This document shows positions 17,752 to 26,839 of a stretch of 64,000 bases of DNA, piece by piece. The position numbers and the translations under genes were made by a program. Under the pieces are notes generated by a model. It was not told the origin of the DNA. It was given only the letters and a program-made list of their open reading frames with translations, and did no database searches. The number at the start of each line of letters is the position of its first letter. Within the stretch, counting starts at the first letter, position 1. Origin of the DNA: Phytohabitans suffuscus (lineage in GTDB: Bacteria > Actinomycetota > Actinomycetes > Mycobacteriales > Micromonosporaceae); contig NZ_AP022871.1 in assembly GCF_011764565.1 (NCBI RefSeq), forward strand, positions 2,728,320-2,792,319, written 5' to 3'.

Positions 17752-19751
17752 TTACCCCTGGGCGACGCTGAGCTGGGCCACGAGTTCACCGGCATCGGTG
17801 ACGGGCCGGTCGCAGACGAAGCCCCGGCACACGTACGCGGTGGGGCGCCCGCCCAGCATCGGCCGGTCCGCGAGCAGCGGGACGCCGGTCCGGCCCGGCG
17901 CGCCGGCCACGACGACCGCCCCGGGCGGGGCGTACCGGCGGGCGGTCTGCAGCAACTCGTCCCCCGCACCCCCTCGGCCACGATCGCGATCTCGTACGGC
18001 CCGGAGAGCAACGCCTCGCCGGTCGCGGCCGCGTATCCGGTGAAGCGGGGGTGCTTGTCGACGATCGGCGCCACCGTCGCGAGCGCCGCCTCGGCCGCCT
18101 CCCGGTAGCGCGTCTCCCCGCTCAGCGCCGTGTATGCCGTCAGCGCCGCCACCATCGCCGACAGGCCGGACGGCGTGGCGTTGTCGGTGGGGTCGGCCGG
18201 GCGGGCGACCAGGCGCTCGGCGTCGTCGGCCGTGTCGTAGAAGCCGCCGCCCGGCGCGGCGAAGTGGGCCAGCGCCGCGTCGAGCAGCCGCCCCGCCAGC
18301 TCCAGCCACCGCCCCTCGCCGGTCAGCTGATGCAGCGCGCAGAAGCCCTCGGCCACCGCGCCGTAGTCTTCCAGCACGCCCGCCGGCTCGCCCACGACGC
18401 CGGCCCGCGAGACCCGGCGCAGCCGCCCGTCGACGATGTGCCGCTCGGCCAGCACCCCGCCGATCCGCTGCGCGGCCAGGGCGGTCACCCCGTCGTCGGT
18501 GGTCATCGCGTGCTCGGCGAGGGCGGTGACGGCCAGCCCGTTCCAGGCGGCGACCACCTTGTCGTCGCGGGCCGGCTGCGGGCGCCGATCACGCGCCTCG
18601 CGCAGCCGGGCGCGCACCCGCGTCCACCGCTCGCCCACCGCCGGGTCGGCGCCGTCGACGTCGCGGGCCAGCCGCAGCACGCTCGTACCGTGCTCGAACG
18701 TGCCCGACCCGGTCACCGCGAACAGGTCCGCCGCCCAGGCCCCGTCTTCGTCGCCGAGCGCCTCGCGCAGCTGGGCCGGCGTCCAGGCGTACGTCGCGCC
18801 CTCCACGCCCTCGGTGTCCGCGTCGAGCGCCGACGCCAGGCCACCCTCCGGCGTGCCCAGCCCGTCGAGCAGGAACGCGGCGGTCTCGGCCGCCACCCGC
18901 CCGGCCAGCACGTCGCCGGTCAGGCGCCACAGCTGGGTGTACACCCGAAGGAGTAGCGCATTGTCGTAGAGCATCTTCTCGAAGTGCGGCACGGTCCAGG
19001 TGGCGTCCACCGAGTAGCGGGCGAAGCCGCCGGCCAGCTGGTCGTAGATGCCACCCCGCGCCATCGCCTCGGCGCTGTGCCGCACCATCTCCAGGCTCGC
19101 CGCCGAGCCGGTGCGCTGGTGGTGGCGGAGCAGGAAGAGCAGGTTCATGTGCGGCGGGAACTTGGGGGCGCCACCAAACCCGCCGTACACGTCGTCCTGC
19201 TCCTTGCCGAGCTGGAGCGCTGCGCTGTCGAGGACGTCGGCGGTGAGCGGCGCCGTGGGGCCGCCCACGGCCTGGGCACCACCGATCGCGTCGACCACGG
19301 CGGCGCCCTGCTGGAGCACCGCCTCGCGCTGGTCGCGCCACGCGGTGGTGACGCTCTCCAGGAGGCGGACGAAGCTGGCCCGCGGGTAGTAGGTGCCGCA
19401 GAAAAAGGGCTGGCCGTCCGGCGTGGCGAAGATCGTCATCGGCCACCCGCCCTGCCCGGTCATGGCCTGCGTGGCGGTCATGTAGACCGCGTCGACATCG
19501 GGCCGCTCCTCGCGGTCGACCTTGACGCAGACGAAGTTGGCGTTCATGAGCCGGCCGACGCCCTCGTCTTCGAACGACTCGTGCGCCATGACGTGGCACC
19601 AGTGACAGGCCGCGTAGCCAACCGAGATCAGCACCGGCACATCCCGCCGCCGCGCCTCCTCGAACGCCTCCGCACTCCACGGCCACCAGTCGACCGGGTT
19701 GTCAGCATGCTGCAGCAGGTACGGCGAGGTAGCACTCCCGAGCCGGTTCAC
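17752..19751 (-). pseudogene. Thioredoxin-domain DUF255/YyaL-like protein, frameshifted near C-terminus
   Basis: SSP411/YyaL family: an N-terminal thioredoxin-like domain with Cys-His-Trp-Cys-His at about 49-53 ([17 protein letters not shown]), then an (alpha/alpha)6-barrel resembling N-acylglucosamine 2-epimerases ([30 protein letters not shown]). Biochemical role unsettled. The frame breaks in the G run at 17961-17965 after EIAIVAEG. Adding one G restores [20 protein letters not shown] through the expected C-terminal [13 protein letters not shown] to the stop at 17752. Without it the protein runs on in a meaningless frame to 17733. A sequencing deletion is the likeliest cause. Confidence 0.85.
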
Positions 19752-19876
19752 CCCTCCACCCTCTCACGCCACTCCACCGCCCGCCGGGCCGCGACGTCAA
19801 CCCCACAGCCCGCGTCCCGGATCCCACCTCCCCGTCGCCGCTGGCGTGGCGTACGGAACCTGCTGGCCCGGCGCCC

Positions 19877-20575
19877 TCATCGGTCGCTGCTCCCGGCGGG
19901 CGAGACCAGCCATTCTTCGCGCTTGGCGATCCCCGCCGACTCGAGCAGCAGATCCAGCAGCCCGGCGCCGTCGCCGGGGCGTAGCCCGAACCTGGCCGTG
20001 TAGGGCGTGATCGCCTTGACGACCGCGGCCACGTTGTCGACGGCGGTCCGAAGCGCGTCGGCGATCACCCGCGCCACAGCTCCCGGATCCTCCCGGTCGC
20101 CCAGCAGGTCGGCGGCGGTGCGGGATGGCCGGGTCACCGGCTGCCCTTGGCGCCGGGTCCACTCGTCGTCCCGCAGCGTCGCGCGGTGCAGGCGGACATC
20201 GGGGCGCCGGGTCTGGCGGCGCGCGGGCAGGGTGAACTGGTGCACATCCGCAGGCAGCTCGCCCAGGCCGAACAGCGCGGCGGCCGACCGGTGGGACACC
20301 ACACCCTGCGCTGGCGTCCGCTCCCAGGCACGGACGTCGGGCGCGAGCTGGAGCCAAGCGGCACGCAGCGCCAGATGCTCGTCCGCCGGGGCGCCACGCA
20401 GTCGGTAGACACCTGGTGCGACGCGCTCGGCCCCCGCATCCCTGGCCAGGCGTGCGATGGTCGTCCAAGCCATCCCGACGTCTTCCGCCTGCCGCTTTGT
20501 GAACAGGCCCCACTGATCCTCCGAGACGCCCAGGCGCTGGTCGGGGGGTACGACTCTGGCCTGGTTGTGCCGCAT
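19877..20575 (-). CDS. AbiEi-like antitoxin-domain protein, no toxin partner
   Basis: 232 aa. The N-terminus (about 10-60) is a winged-helix domain of the AbiEi_4 type: WGLFTKRQAEDVGMAWTTI followed by APGVYRLRGAP. The remainder matches AbiEi antitoxin proteins (VVSHRSAAALFGLGELP, DVRLHRATLRDDEW). In type IV toxin-antitoxin systems AbiEi represses its operon and counters the nucleotidyltransferase AbiEii. No AbiEii gene is next to it: downstream is the YyaL-like gene, upstream a divergent membrane protein. Start taken at MRHNQARVVPP; a longer frame to 20737 would overlap the divergent gene. Probably an orphan regulator. Confidence 0.7.
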   Translation of the reverse strand: MRHNQARVVPPDQRLGVSEDQWGLFTKRQAEDVGMAWTTIARLARDAGAERVAPGVYRLRGAPADEHLALRAAWLQLAPDVRAWERTPAQGVVSHRSAAALFGLGELPADVHQFTLPARRQTRRPDVRLHRATLRDDEWTRRQGQPVTRPSRTAADLLGDREDPGAVARVIADALRTAVDNVAAVVKAITPYTARFGLRPGDGAGLLDLLLESAGIAKREEWLVSPAGSSDR

Positions 20576-20639
20576 CTGAGTCGTTGAATGGTTGATTAGC
20601 GGCCAACTGCCCATAACCGTCTGCTGCCAGCCTGTGGCC

Positions 20640-21629
20640 ATGCGTACGGTCTGGACGCGGATACGCCCCGTCGTCACCAACGCCTGGCTGGGCTTCGCGG
20701 TACTGGCCGCCAGCGCGGTGGTGTCGATCTGGAGCATGGCGAACGTGCCTCAGGCCTCGCCGCTGCCCGTGCTGCTCGGCCTGCTCCCGTGGACCATCGG
20801 CAAGTACCTGCTCTGCCCGCTGCGGTGGCACGCGCTCTCGATGAGCGGCCGGAGCCGCTGGTGGCACATCCGGGCGTACGCCGAGAGTGAGCTGATCGGC
20901 CTCGTCTCCCCGGTGCACGCCGGCGCCGACCTGTGGCGCGTACACCGCCTGCACCAGGTCGGTCTCGGCCGCGCGGTCGCGGTCGCCGAGGTCGCGATGG
21001 ACCGCGTGATCGGCATGGCCGGAATCGCGCTGGGCGTGGTGCTGGCCGGCGTGACGCTGCCCTGGCAGATGCTCGCCGCGTTCGGTGCCGTGGGCGCCGT
21101 GGCGGTCGTCGCGGCGCTCCTCGTGCACCGCCGCCGCCCCGACCTGCTGGCCCGCCGCCCGCTGCCCGGCCCGGGGGTGCTGGCCTTCGGGCTGACGATC
21201 TCGGTGCTCTACCAGGTGGGGGTGGCCGGCCTGATCCTCGGCTCGGTCGTCGGCGTTGGCAGCGGCGTGAGCCTGCTGGGCCTGGTCACCGTCTTCGCCG
21301 CCAGCCAGCTGGCCAGCATCATCCCCCGCTTCGGCGGCGCCGACCCGCACAACGCCGCGCTCGCCGTCGGCCTGGCCTCGCTCGGCGTGCCGTGGACCGC
21401 CGCGCTGGGCGCGATCTCGCTGGTCGCGGTCGTCCCGTGGATCCCCGCCCTCCTCTTCGGCGGCGGCAGCTTCGCCGCCCGCCGGGTGGCCGCCCTGGTG
21501 GTCGCGCACCCGCACCCGCTGACCGCCGCCCGCGAGCGCCTGGCGACCCGCCACCTCATCCCACGCCGCTGGGCGCCGCCCGCCCTGGCCGCCGACCTGG
21601 AGCCGGAGCCCGCGGCCCTTCAACCCTGA
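20640..21629 (+). CDS. Lysylphosphatidylglycerol synthase TM-region family membrane protein
   Basis: 329 aa with about seven to eight membrane segments (WLGFAVLAASAVVSIWSM, LPVLLGLLPWTIGKYLL, and onwards). It has the family's conserved features: LLCPLRWHALS, a charged VSPVHAGADLWRVHRLHQVG, and FGGADPHNAAL near the C-terminus. The UPF0104/AglD family covers LPG synthase flippase-like domains and uncharacterised lipid or glycan transporters; no catalytic GNAT domain follows here. ATG chosen at MRTVWTRIRP, which puts the first hydrophobic segment near residue 14. It is divergent from the AbiEi-like gene over 64 bases. Confidence 0.75.
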   Translation: MRTVWTRIRPVVTNAWLGFAVLAASAVVSIWSMANVPQASPLPVLLGLLPWTIGKYLLCPLRWHALSMSGRSRWWHIRAYAESELIGLVSPVHAGADLWRVHRLHQVGLGRAVAVAEVAMDRVIGMAGIALGVVLAGVTLPWQMLAAFGAVGAVAVVAALLVHRRRPDLLARRPLPGPGVLAFGLTISVLYQVGVAGLILGSVVGVGSGVSLLGLVTVFAASQLASIIPRFGGADPHNAALAVGLASLGVPWTAALGAISLVAVVPWIPALLFGGGSFAARRVAALVVAHPHPLTAARERLATRHLIPRRWAPPALAADLEPEPAALQP

Positions 21630-21635
21630 ACATTC

Positions 21636-21700
21636 GAGCTACCGCGATGTCCGCGGTGGTCCGGACCTCGTCTGGACCGCCGCGGACGTCGCGGTAGCTC
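21636..21700. repeat. Interspersed repeat copy B, palindromic form
   Basis: Large imperfect palindrome: the left arm starts GAGCTACCGCGATGTCCG, the right arm ends GCGGTAGCTC, about 29 bp each with only a few mismatches and a 6-base loop (CCTCGT). The right arm is the right half of the repeat at 14312, 39852 and 63622. It lies between two convergent genes, 3' of the GGDEF-EAL gene, and should also work as a bidirectional terminator hairpin. Confidence 0.85.
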
Positions 21701-21727
21701 GATGAAATTGATCGACTGGGATGGGCG

Positions 21728-24241
21728 TCAGGAGGCGCCGTCGGCCCGCAAGGGGAAGACCTGGGCCTGGGCCGAGTCGAGCAGGGAGCGGAGCACGGCC
21801 ACGATCTTGTCGGCCGGCATGGGCTTGAAGAAGTGGTAACCCTGGGCGGCACCGCAGCCCAGGGCGGCCAGGGCGGCGCGCTGGTCGGCGGTCTCCACGC
21901 CCTCGGCGACCACGCGGAGGCCGAGCCGGTGCCCGAGGTCGACGGTCGCGTTGACGATGGCGGCTGACGTCGGGGCGTCGGCCATCGAGCGGACGAAGGA
22001 CCGGTCGATCTTGACCTCGTTGACCGGGATGCGGGTGAGGAAGGTGAACGACGAGTAGCCGGTGCCGAAGTCGTCGACGGAGAGCTGCACGCCGAGGTCA
22101 CGGAGGGCGCCGAGCACCTCGTCGATGACCTCCAGCTCGCTGAGCACCACCGTCTCGGTGATCTCGAGGACCAGGCGGCGGGCCGGCACGCGGTGGCGGC
22201 GCAGCAGCTCGGCGATGTCGGACGGCAGGTGGGGATCAAGCAAACTGCGGGCCGACAAGTTGACCGAGATCGGCACCTCGAGGCCCTCCCCGGCCCACTC
22301 GGCGGCGACCGTGAGCGCCTTGTCGACGACGTACCGCGTGAAGGGCGCCAGCAGGTCGCTGCCCTCGACCGCGCGCACGAAGTCGACCGGGCTGAGCGAG
22401 CCGCGCCGCGGGTGGCGCCAGCGGATCAGCGCCTCCACACCGGTGGGTGCGCCGGTGTCGAGGTCGACCGCGGGCTGGAGGGCGAGCACGAGCTGGTCTT
22501 CGACGGTGAGCGCGTCGCGCAGCTCGGCGAGCAGGGCCAGCCGGTCGGTGCTCGCCTCGTCCTTGGCGCTGTCGTACCAGGCGACGCTGTCACCAGCCTC
22601 CTTGGCCTGGTACATCGCGTTTTCCGCACGCCGCACCAGCTCGGCCACGTCGGCGGAGCCCGCGGGCGCGACCACGACGCCCACCGACGCCTCAACGGAC
22701 ATGACCACGCCGGCCACCTCGATCGGGGCCGCCAGGTGCTCGACCAGCGCGCGGGCCCGGCGCAGCGCCTGCGGCATGGGCGACGAGCGGTCGCCGTCGG
22801 GCGCCTCCAGGTCGGTCACCAGCAGCGCGAACTCGTCGCCGTCGAACCGCGCCAGCAGCTCGCCGGGCTCGACCAGCTCGCCCAGCCGGACGGCGATGCT
22901 CTGCAGCAGCTCGTCACCGGCGGCGTGGCCGAGCGTGTCGTTGACGTCTTTGAAGCGGTCGAGGTCGAGCAGCAGCAGCGCCACCGGCACCTCGCGCACG
23001 ACCTGCCGCATCGCGGCGTCGCCCTTGATCAGGAACGCGGCGCGGTTGACCAGCTTGGTCAGCGGATCGTGCACCGCCTCGAACGCCGAGCGCTCGGTGA
23101 GCGCCTTGAGCGCCTGGTGGGTGGCGGCGTCGTGCAGCGCGGTCGCGAGCGCGTCCGCGTACGCCGCGAGGGCCATCTGCTCCCGCTGCGCCGGCTCCAG
23201 CGCCCGCGGGAACCGCACGCGCAGCTCCCCCACGGTCGCGCCGGCCACGGTCAGGCGCACGAGGCCGGCGGCCTCTTCCGGCAGGCTCTCCGGGAGCGGC
23301 TCGCGCACGTCGGCCTCGGCCAGCGTGCCGGACGCGTCGCCCGAGTATCGCCGCCGGGAGCCGTCGGCGCGGATTACGTCGACCTCGACCGCCTCGGCTC
23401 CGAAGATCGAGAGTGCGCCGCTCACGCCCGCGGTGGCGACCGCCCGCTCGTCGAGCCGGCTCAGCTCGCGGGTGGCCGCCGCGAAGGCGGACCACAGCCG
23501 GCGCTCCTCGTCGGCGCGCAGGCGGTGCCCGTACGTCTGCTGGAGCAGCCAGAGGGCGGGCGGGAGCAGCAGCAGCCAGCGCAGGTCGCGCTCGATCATG
23601 CTGATCACCACGAAGCCGACCAGCACGTTGCCCACGAACATCAGGAGCTTCGCGCGGAGGGCGCGCAGGAACAGCCCGCCCGCCGGCCGGGCCTGCCGCA
23701 CGGACAGGGTCAGCGCCGCGAGCCACCCGGTGACCAGCAGATATGCCAAGGAGCCGAGCGCCAGCGCGCCGGCGAGGGTGGGCGTGAGCCGCGCGTCGAA
23801 CGGGTCGCCCACCGCCCGCGTGGCGAGCGCACCGACCGCCACCGCGACGGTCAGCGAGCCGGCGACGTGCAGGATCTCCAGTGGCGAGCGCCGGTCGGAG
23901 AAGTACGTGAGCAGCACCCACGCCAGGACCGCGCCGACGAACGTGGCGGCCGGCAGCCAGGCGCTGGGCGCGAGGTAGAGCCCGACGATGAACGCGGCCT
24001 CGCCCCAGGTGACGCTGACCGCGCCGGCACCGACCCGGAAGCGGAGCCGGGCGAGCTGGCCGAGCGCCATGACCCCCGTGGCGATGGCCGCCTGGGCCAG
24101 GGGCGAGAGGTCGCCGCCGCCCGGCACATCGACAGGGATGAAGAGCCCCGCGACGGCGGCCGGCAGCGCGATGGCGAGGACGACGATGTGGAGCGCGCGG
24201 ATCCGCCGGGGCGCCGCGGCGGTCGTGCGCGCCGCTGTCAC
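21728..24241 (-). CDS. Membrane-anchored GGDEF-EAL protein
   Basis: 837 aa. About six to eight membrane segments (1-230), a linker sensor region (about 235-375), a GGDEF domain (about 390-550) and an EAL domain (about 565-825). The diguanylate cyclase signature reads DGDEF (RFDGDEFALL) rather than GGDEF, so cyclase activity is doubtful. The EAL domain keeps GVEALIRWRHP, EITETVV, DDFGTGYSSF, VKIDRSF and VVAEGVET, so c-di-GMP phosphodiesterase activity is plausible. The GTG start has only a weak ribosome site. The upstream gap of 243 bases holds no gene. Confidence 0.9.
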   Translation of the reverse strand: MTAARTTAAAPRRIRALHIVVLAIALPAAVAGLFIPVDVPGGGDLSPLAQAAIATGVMALGQLARLRFRVGAGAVSVTWGEAAFIVGLYLAPSAWLPAATFVGAVLAWVLLTYFSDRRSPLEILHVAGSLTVAVAVGALATRAVGDPFDARLTPTLAGALALGSLAYLLVTGWLAALTLSVRQARPAGGLFLRALRAKLLMFVGNVLVGFVVISMIERDLRWLLLLPPALWLLQQTYGHRLRADEERRLWSAFAAATRELSRLDERAVATAGVSGALSIFGAEAVEVDVIRADGSRRRYSGDASGTLAEADVREPLPESLPEEAAGLVRLTVAGATVGELRVRFPRALEPAQREQMALAAYADALATALHDAATHQALKALTERSAFEAVHDPLTKLVNRAAFLIKGDAAMRQVVREVPVALLLLDLDRFKDVNDTLGHAAGDELLQSIAVRLGELVEPGELLARFDGDEFALLVTDLEAPDGDRSSPMPQALRRARALVEHLAAPIEVAGVVMSVEASVGVVVAPAGSADVAELVRRAENAMYQAKEAGDSVAWYDSAKDEASTDRLALLAELRDALTVEDQLVLALQPAVDLDTGAPTGVEALIRWRHPRRGSLSPVDFVRAVEGSDLLAPFTRYVVDKALTVAAEWAGEGLEVPISVNLSARSLLDPHLPSDIAELLRRHRVPARRLVLEITETVVLSELEVIDEVLGALRDLGVQLSVDDFGTGYSSFTFLTRIPVNEVKIDRSFVRSMADAPTSAAIVNATVDLGHRLGLRVVAEGVETADQRAALAALGCGAAQGYHFFKPMPADKIVAVLRSLLDSAQAQVFPLRADGAS

Positions 24242-24455
24242 GGGTAGCCCCCGCTCGCCAGCGACAGGTCTGTCCGCTTACACCCCAAAGGGGGGAAACC
24301 GTAGCGATTGTGCATCGGCGCCCCCTTCAGCCCGCGGCCCGGGGACAATGGCCCCCGGCGAGGCTAAGCCAAACCGGTTTGCGGCAACAGGGGTCGCCGG
24401 GTCGGTTTCGCCATCAAGTGGCAAGAACCGCCGCTGACGATCGCCGATCCGGGTC

Positions 24456-24474
24456 GGGGGAGCGCTCTACCCCC
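24456..24474 (-). terminator. Possible hairpin after the mca-linked small gene
   Basis: GGGGG and CCCCC arms flank the self-complementary AGCGCT, about 10 bases after the small gene's stop codon. Short and without a T tract, so only a candidate. The rest of the gap to 24241 shows no gene. Confidence 0.35.
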
Positions 24475-24484
24475 ATAAACACGG

Positions 24485-24730
24485 TCAGGCGCGGTCTGCT
24501 CGATCTGTCGGATCTTGGACACTCTCGGCGGGATCGCCCTGCGGAGGGTCCGCCTGCTGCCCCGGGAAGCGACCCGGGAGCCGGCGCAGCCGCGAGTTCA
24601 TATTGCGGATCAGGAACACCGTCGCGATCGCCAGCAGCACGATGATGAACAGCCCCATCGGCCCGGCCAGGCCGCCGGAGCGGGTGTCGCCGAAGTTGTT
24701 CTGCGCGAGCACCTGAGCAGCCGTCAGCAT
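24485..24730 (-). CDS. Small single-span membrane protein downstream of mca
   Basis: 81 aa. One hydrophobic segment, GPMGLFIIVLLAIATVFLI at about 24-42, followed by the basic RNMNSRLRRLPG and an acidic Pro/Gln-rich tail. Starts at ATG 23 bases after the mca stop, so co-transcribed with it. The order small membrane protein, mca, DUF4307, greA is what I recall around Rv1080c-Rv1083 in mycobacteria, which supports this being real. Function unknown. Confidence 0.7.
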   Translation of the reverse strand: MLTAAQVLAQNNFGDTRSGGLAGPMGLFIIVLLAIATVFLIRNMNSRLRRLPGRFPGQQADPPQGDPAESVQDPTDRADRA

Positions 24731-24753
24731 CGCTCCACGGTACGCCGCCGCGG

Positions 24754-25629
24754 TCACCCGCCGGCGCGCACCCCCGCGAAGAGGTCGGTCTCCGGCATCG
24801 CGCTCTCCACGTGCGACGTGACCAGCTCGTAGTCCTCGGTCGGCCAGACCCGCTTCTGGACGTCCAGCGGCGCCCGGAACCACGGCCCGTCCGGGTCGAC
24901 CTGGGTGGCGTGGGCGCGCAGCGCGTCGTCGCGCAGCGGGAAGAACTCGGCGCACTCCACCCGCGTCGTGACCCGGTTTCCCTTGTCGGTGCCGTCGTCA
25001 CTCCAGCGGTCGAGCATCTCCTGGTAGGGCGACTCGAGCCCGGCCGTGACCATGCCCTGGTGCAGCGCCTGGAACTTCGCCCGGGTGAACGTGTGGTGGT
25101 AGTAAAGCTTCTGCGGCTGCCACGCCTCGCCCATCTCGGGGAACTGCTCGGGGTCACCGGCCCCTTCGAACGCCACCACGCTGATCCGGTGGCACATGAT
25201 GTGGTCGGGGTGCGGGTAGCCACCCTCCTCGTCGTACGTGAGCACGACGTGCGGGCGGAACTCGCGCATCAGCCGCACGAGCGGTCCCGCCGCGGCCTGG
25301 ACGTCCTGCAGCCCGAAGCACCCGTCGGGCAGCGGCGGCAGCGGGTCGCCCTCGGGCAGCCCGGAGTCGACGAAGCCGAGCCATGCCTGGTCGACGCCGA
25401 GGATCGCCCGGGCCGCCGCCATCTCGGCGCGGCGGATCTCGGCGATGTTCTCCCAGACGTCGGGACGGTCCATCTTGGGGTTGAGCACGCTGCCGCGCTC
25501 GCCGCCGGTACAGGTCACGACCAACACCTGGACGCCCTCGGACGCATACTTCGCCATCGTCGCGGCGCCCTTGCTGGACTCGTCATCCGGATGGGCGTGC
25601 ACCGCCATGAGGCGCAGCTGCTCTGCCAC
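24754..25629 (-). CDS. mca: Mycothiol S-conjugate amidase
   Basis: Zinc amidase that cleaves mycothiol-toxin conjugates to a mercapturic acid and GlcN-Ins for detoxification; same fold as MshB. 291 aa. Zinc motif AVHAHPDDE at about 9-17 and the third ligand in GGYPHPDHIMCHR. The TGGERGSVLNP stretch and the C-terminal ESAMPETDLFAGV are typical of Mca and distinguish it from MshB. GTG start with GGGGGAG upstream. Implies that this organism uses mycothiol. Confidence 0.95.
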   Translation of the reverse strand: MAEQLRLMAVHAHPDDESSKGAATMAKYASEGVQVLVVTCTGGERGSVLNPKMDRPDVWENIAEIRRAEMAAARAILGVDQAWLGFVDSGLPEGDPLPPLPDGCFGLQDVQAAAGPLVRLMREFRPHVVLTYDEEGGYPHPDHIMCHRISVVAFEGAGDPEQFPEMGEAWQPQKLYYHHTFTRAKFQALHQGMVTAGLESPYQEMLDRWSDDGTDKGNRVTTRVECAEFFPLRDDALRAHATQVDPDGPWFRAPLDVQKRVWPTEDYELVTSHVESAMPETDLFAGVRAGG

Positions 25630-25752
25630 TGGAACTCCCCCGGGTACCTGCCGGAACCCCCTGGAGCACCGGCTGCGAAGATGGTCGTCGGACGAACGGA
25701 CTCAGCCATTCTGGCCGATGCCTCCGACAACGACCGCAGGAGACCGCACCCG

Positions 25753-26184
25753 GTGACCGAGACGCACGCCACAACGGGTACCGGCGCGCCGGTGTTCCCG
25801 CCGGGGCGCTACGGCCGCCGCCGGGAGCCGCGCCGCCGCCGTCCCTGGCTGGTCGCGCTGCTGCTCGCCGTGGTGGTCGCGATCGGCGCCGTGCTCTCCG
25901 TCCGCCTCTACCGGCAGTACGGCGACCCGACGTACGACGCCCAAGTCCTGCGCTACACCGACGTCACCGACTCCCAGGTGGCGATCGAGTTCCGGGTGAC
26001 CGTGCCGGCCGGCGGCGAGGCGATCTGTGTCGTCCGGGCCCGCTCGCGCGACGGGGCGGAGGTCGGCAAGGCCGAGGTGCGGGTCGACGCCCCGCCCGGC
26101 GAGTCCCGGCCGGTGACGAGATATGTGCTGGCCACGACCGCCCGCCCGATAAATGGCGAAGTGGTCCGCTGCCGAGCCGCGTAA
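25753..26184 (+). CDS. DUF4307 membrane protein
   Basis: 143 aa: a short basic N-terminus, one membrane anchor (WLVALLLAVVVAIGAVLSV at about 35-53), then an extracytoplasmic beta-rich domain (VLRYTDVTDSQVAIEFRVTV, EAICVVRARSRDGAEVG). Matches the DUF4307 family, regularly found divergent from mca and before greA in actinobacteria; function unknown. The GTG at VTETHATTG is chosen because the longer frame runs into the mca promoter region. Confidence 0.8.
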   Translation: MTETHATTGTGAPVFPPGRYGRRREPRRRRPWLVALLLAVVVAIGAVLSVRLYRQYGDPTYDAQVLRYTDVTDSQVAIEFRVTVPAGGEAICVVRARSRDGAEVGKAEVRVDAPPGESRPVTRYVLATTARPINGEVVRCRAA

Positions 26185-26330
26185 CAATAGAAGGCCGCGC
26201 GACAACGAAACACAGTGCGGCGGCGCGCGGTTCGAAGTAGCCAAAAATTGGTTAATTCTGAGGGTGTCGCGCGCTGGTAAGTTGGTAGTTCTACCTTGTT
26301 CGCCCATTAGCCCTATGGAGGAGATCGTCT

Positions 26331-26831
26331 GTGTCCAGCACCGACCGCGAGGCGCCTGCCACCTGGCTGTCTCAGGACGCGTACGACCGCCTGCAGGCCG
26401 AGCTCAACGAGCTGATCGCGGCCCGTCCGGCGATGGCTGCCGAGATCAATGCTCGGCGAGAAGAGGGCGACCTGCGCGAAAACGGGGGCTATCACGCCGC
26501 CCGGGAAGAGCAGGGCAAAGCCGAGATGCGTATCCGACAGCTCCAGGAGTTGCTGCGCACCGCGCAGGTGGGCGATGCGCCCAAGGCTGACAAGGTGGCA
26601 CCCGGCACCGTCGTCACGATCCACTTTGACGACGACACCGACGACACCGACACGTTCCTCCTCGGCTCGCGCGAAATCTCCGCGACCACCGACCTGACCG
26701 TCTACAGCCCCGAGTCCGCGCTCGGCAAGGCCATCCTCGGCGCCGGCACCGGCCAGACGGTGACCTACACCGCCCCGAGCGGCGCGGACATCAAGGTCAC
26801 GGTGGTCAAGTTCGCGCCCTACGGAGCCTAG
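26331..26831 (+). CDS. greA: Transcription elongation factor GreA
   Basis: Binds the RNA polymerase secondary channel and stimulates cleavage of backtracked transcripts. 166 aa: an N-terminal coiled coil with the acidic tip ARREEGDLRENGGYHAAREE (about 42-61) and a C-terminal FKBP-like domain (TVVTIHFDD, GSREISATTDLTVYSPESALGKAILGA). GTG start with GGAGGAG upstream. Converges on ilvA with 8 bases between stops. The leader carries GGTAG-TT-CTACC, a small hairpin of unknown role. Confidence 0.95.
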   Translation: MSSTDREAPATWLSQDAYDRLQAELNELIAARPAMAAEINARREEGDLRENGGYHAAREEQGKAEMRIRQLQELLRTAQVGDAPKADKVAPGTVVTIHFDDDTDDTDTFLLGSREISATTDLTVYSPESALGKAILGAGTGQTVTYTAPSGADIKVTVVKFAPYGA

Positions 26832-26839
26832 GGGCTAGC

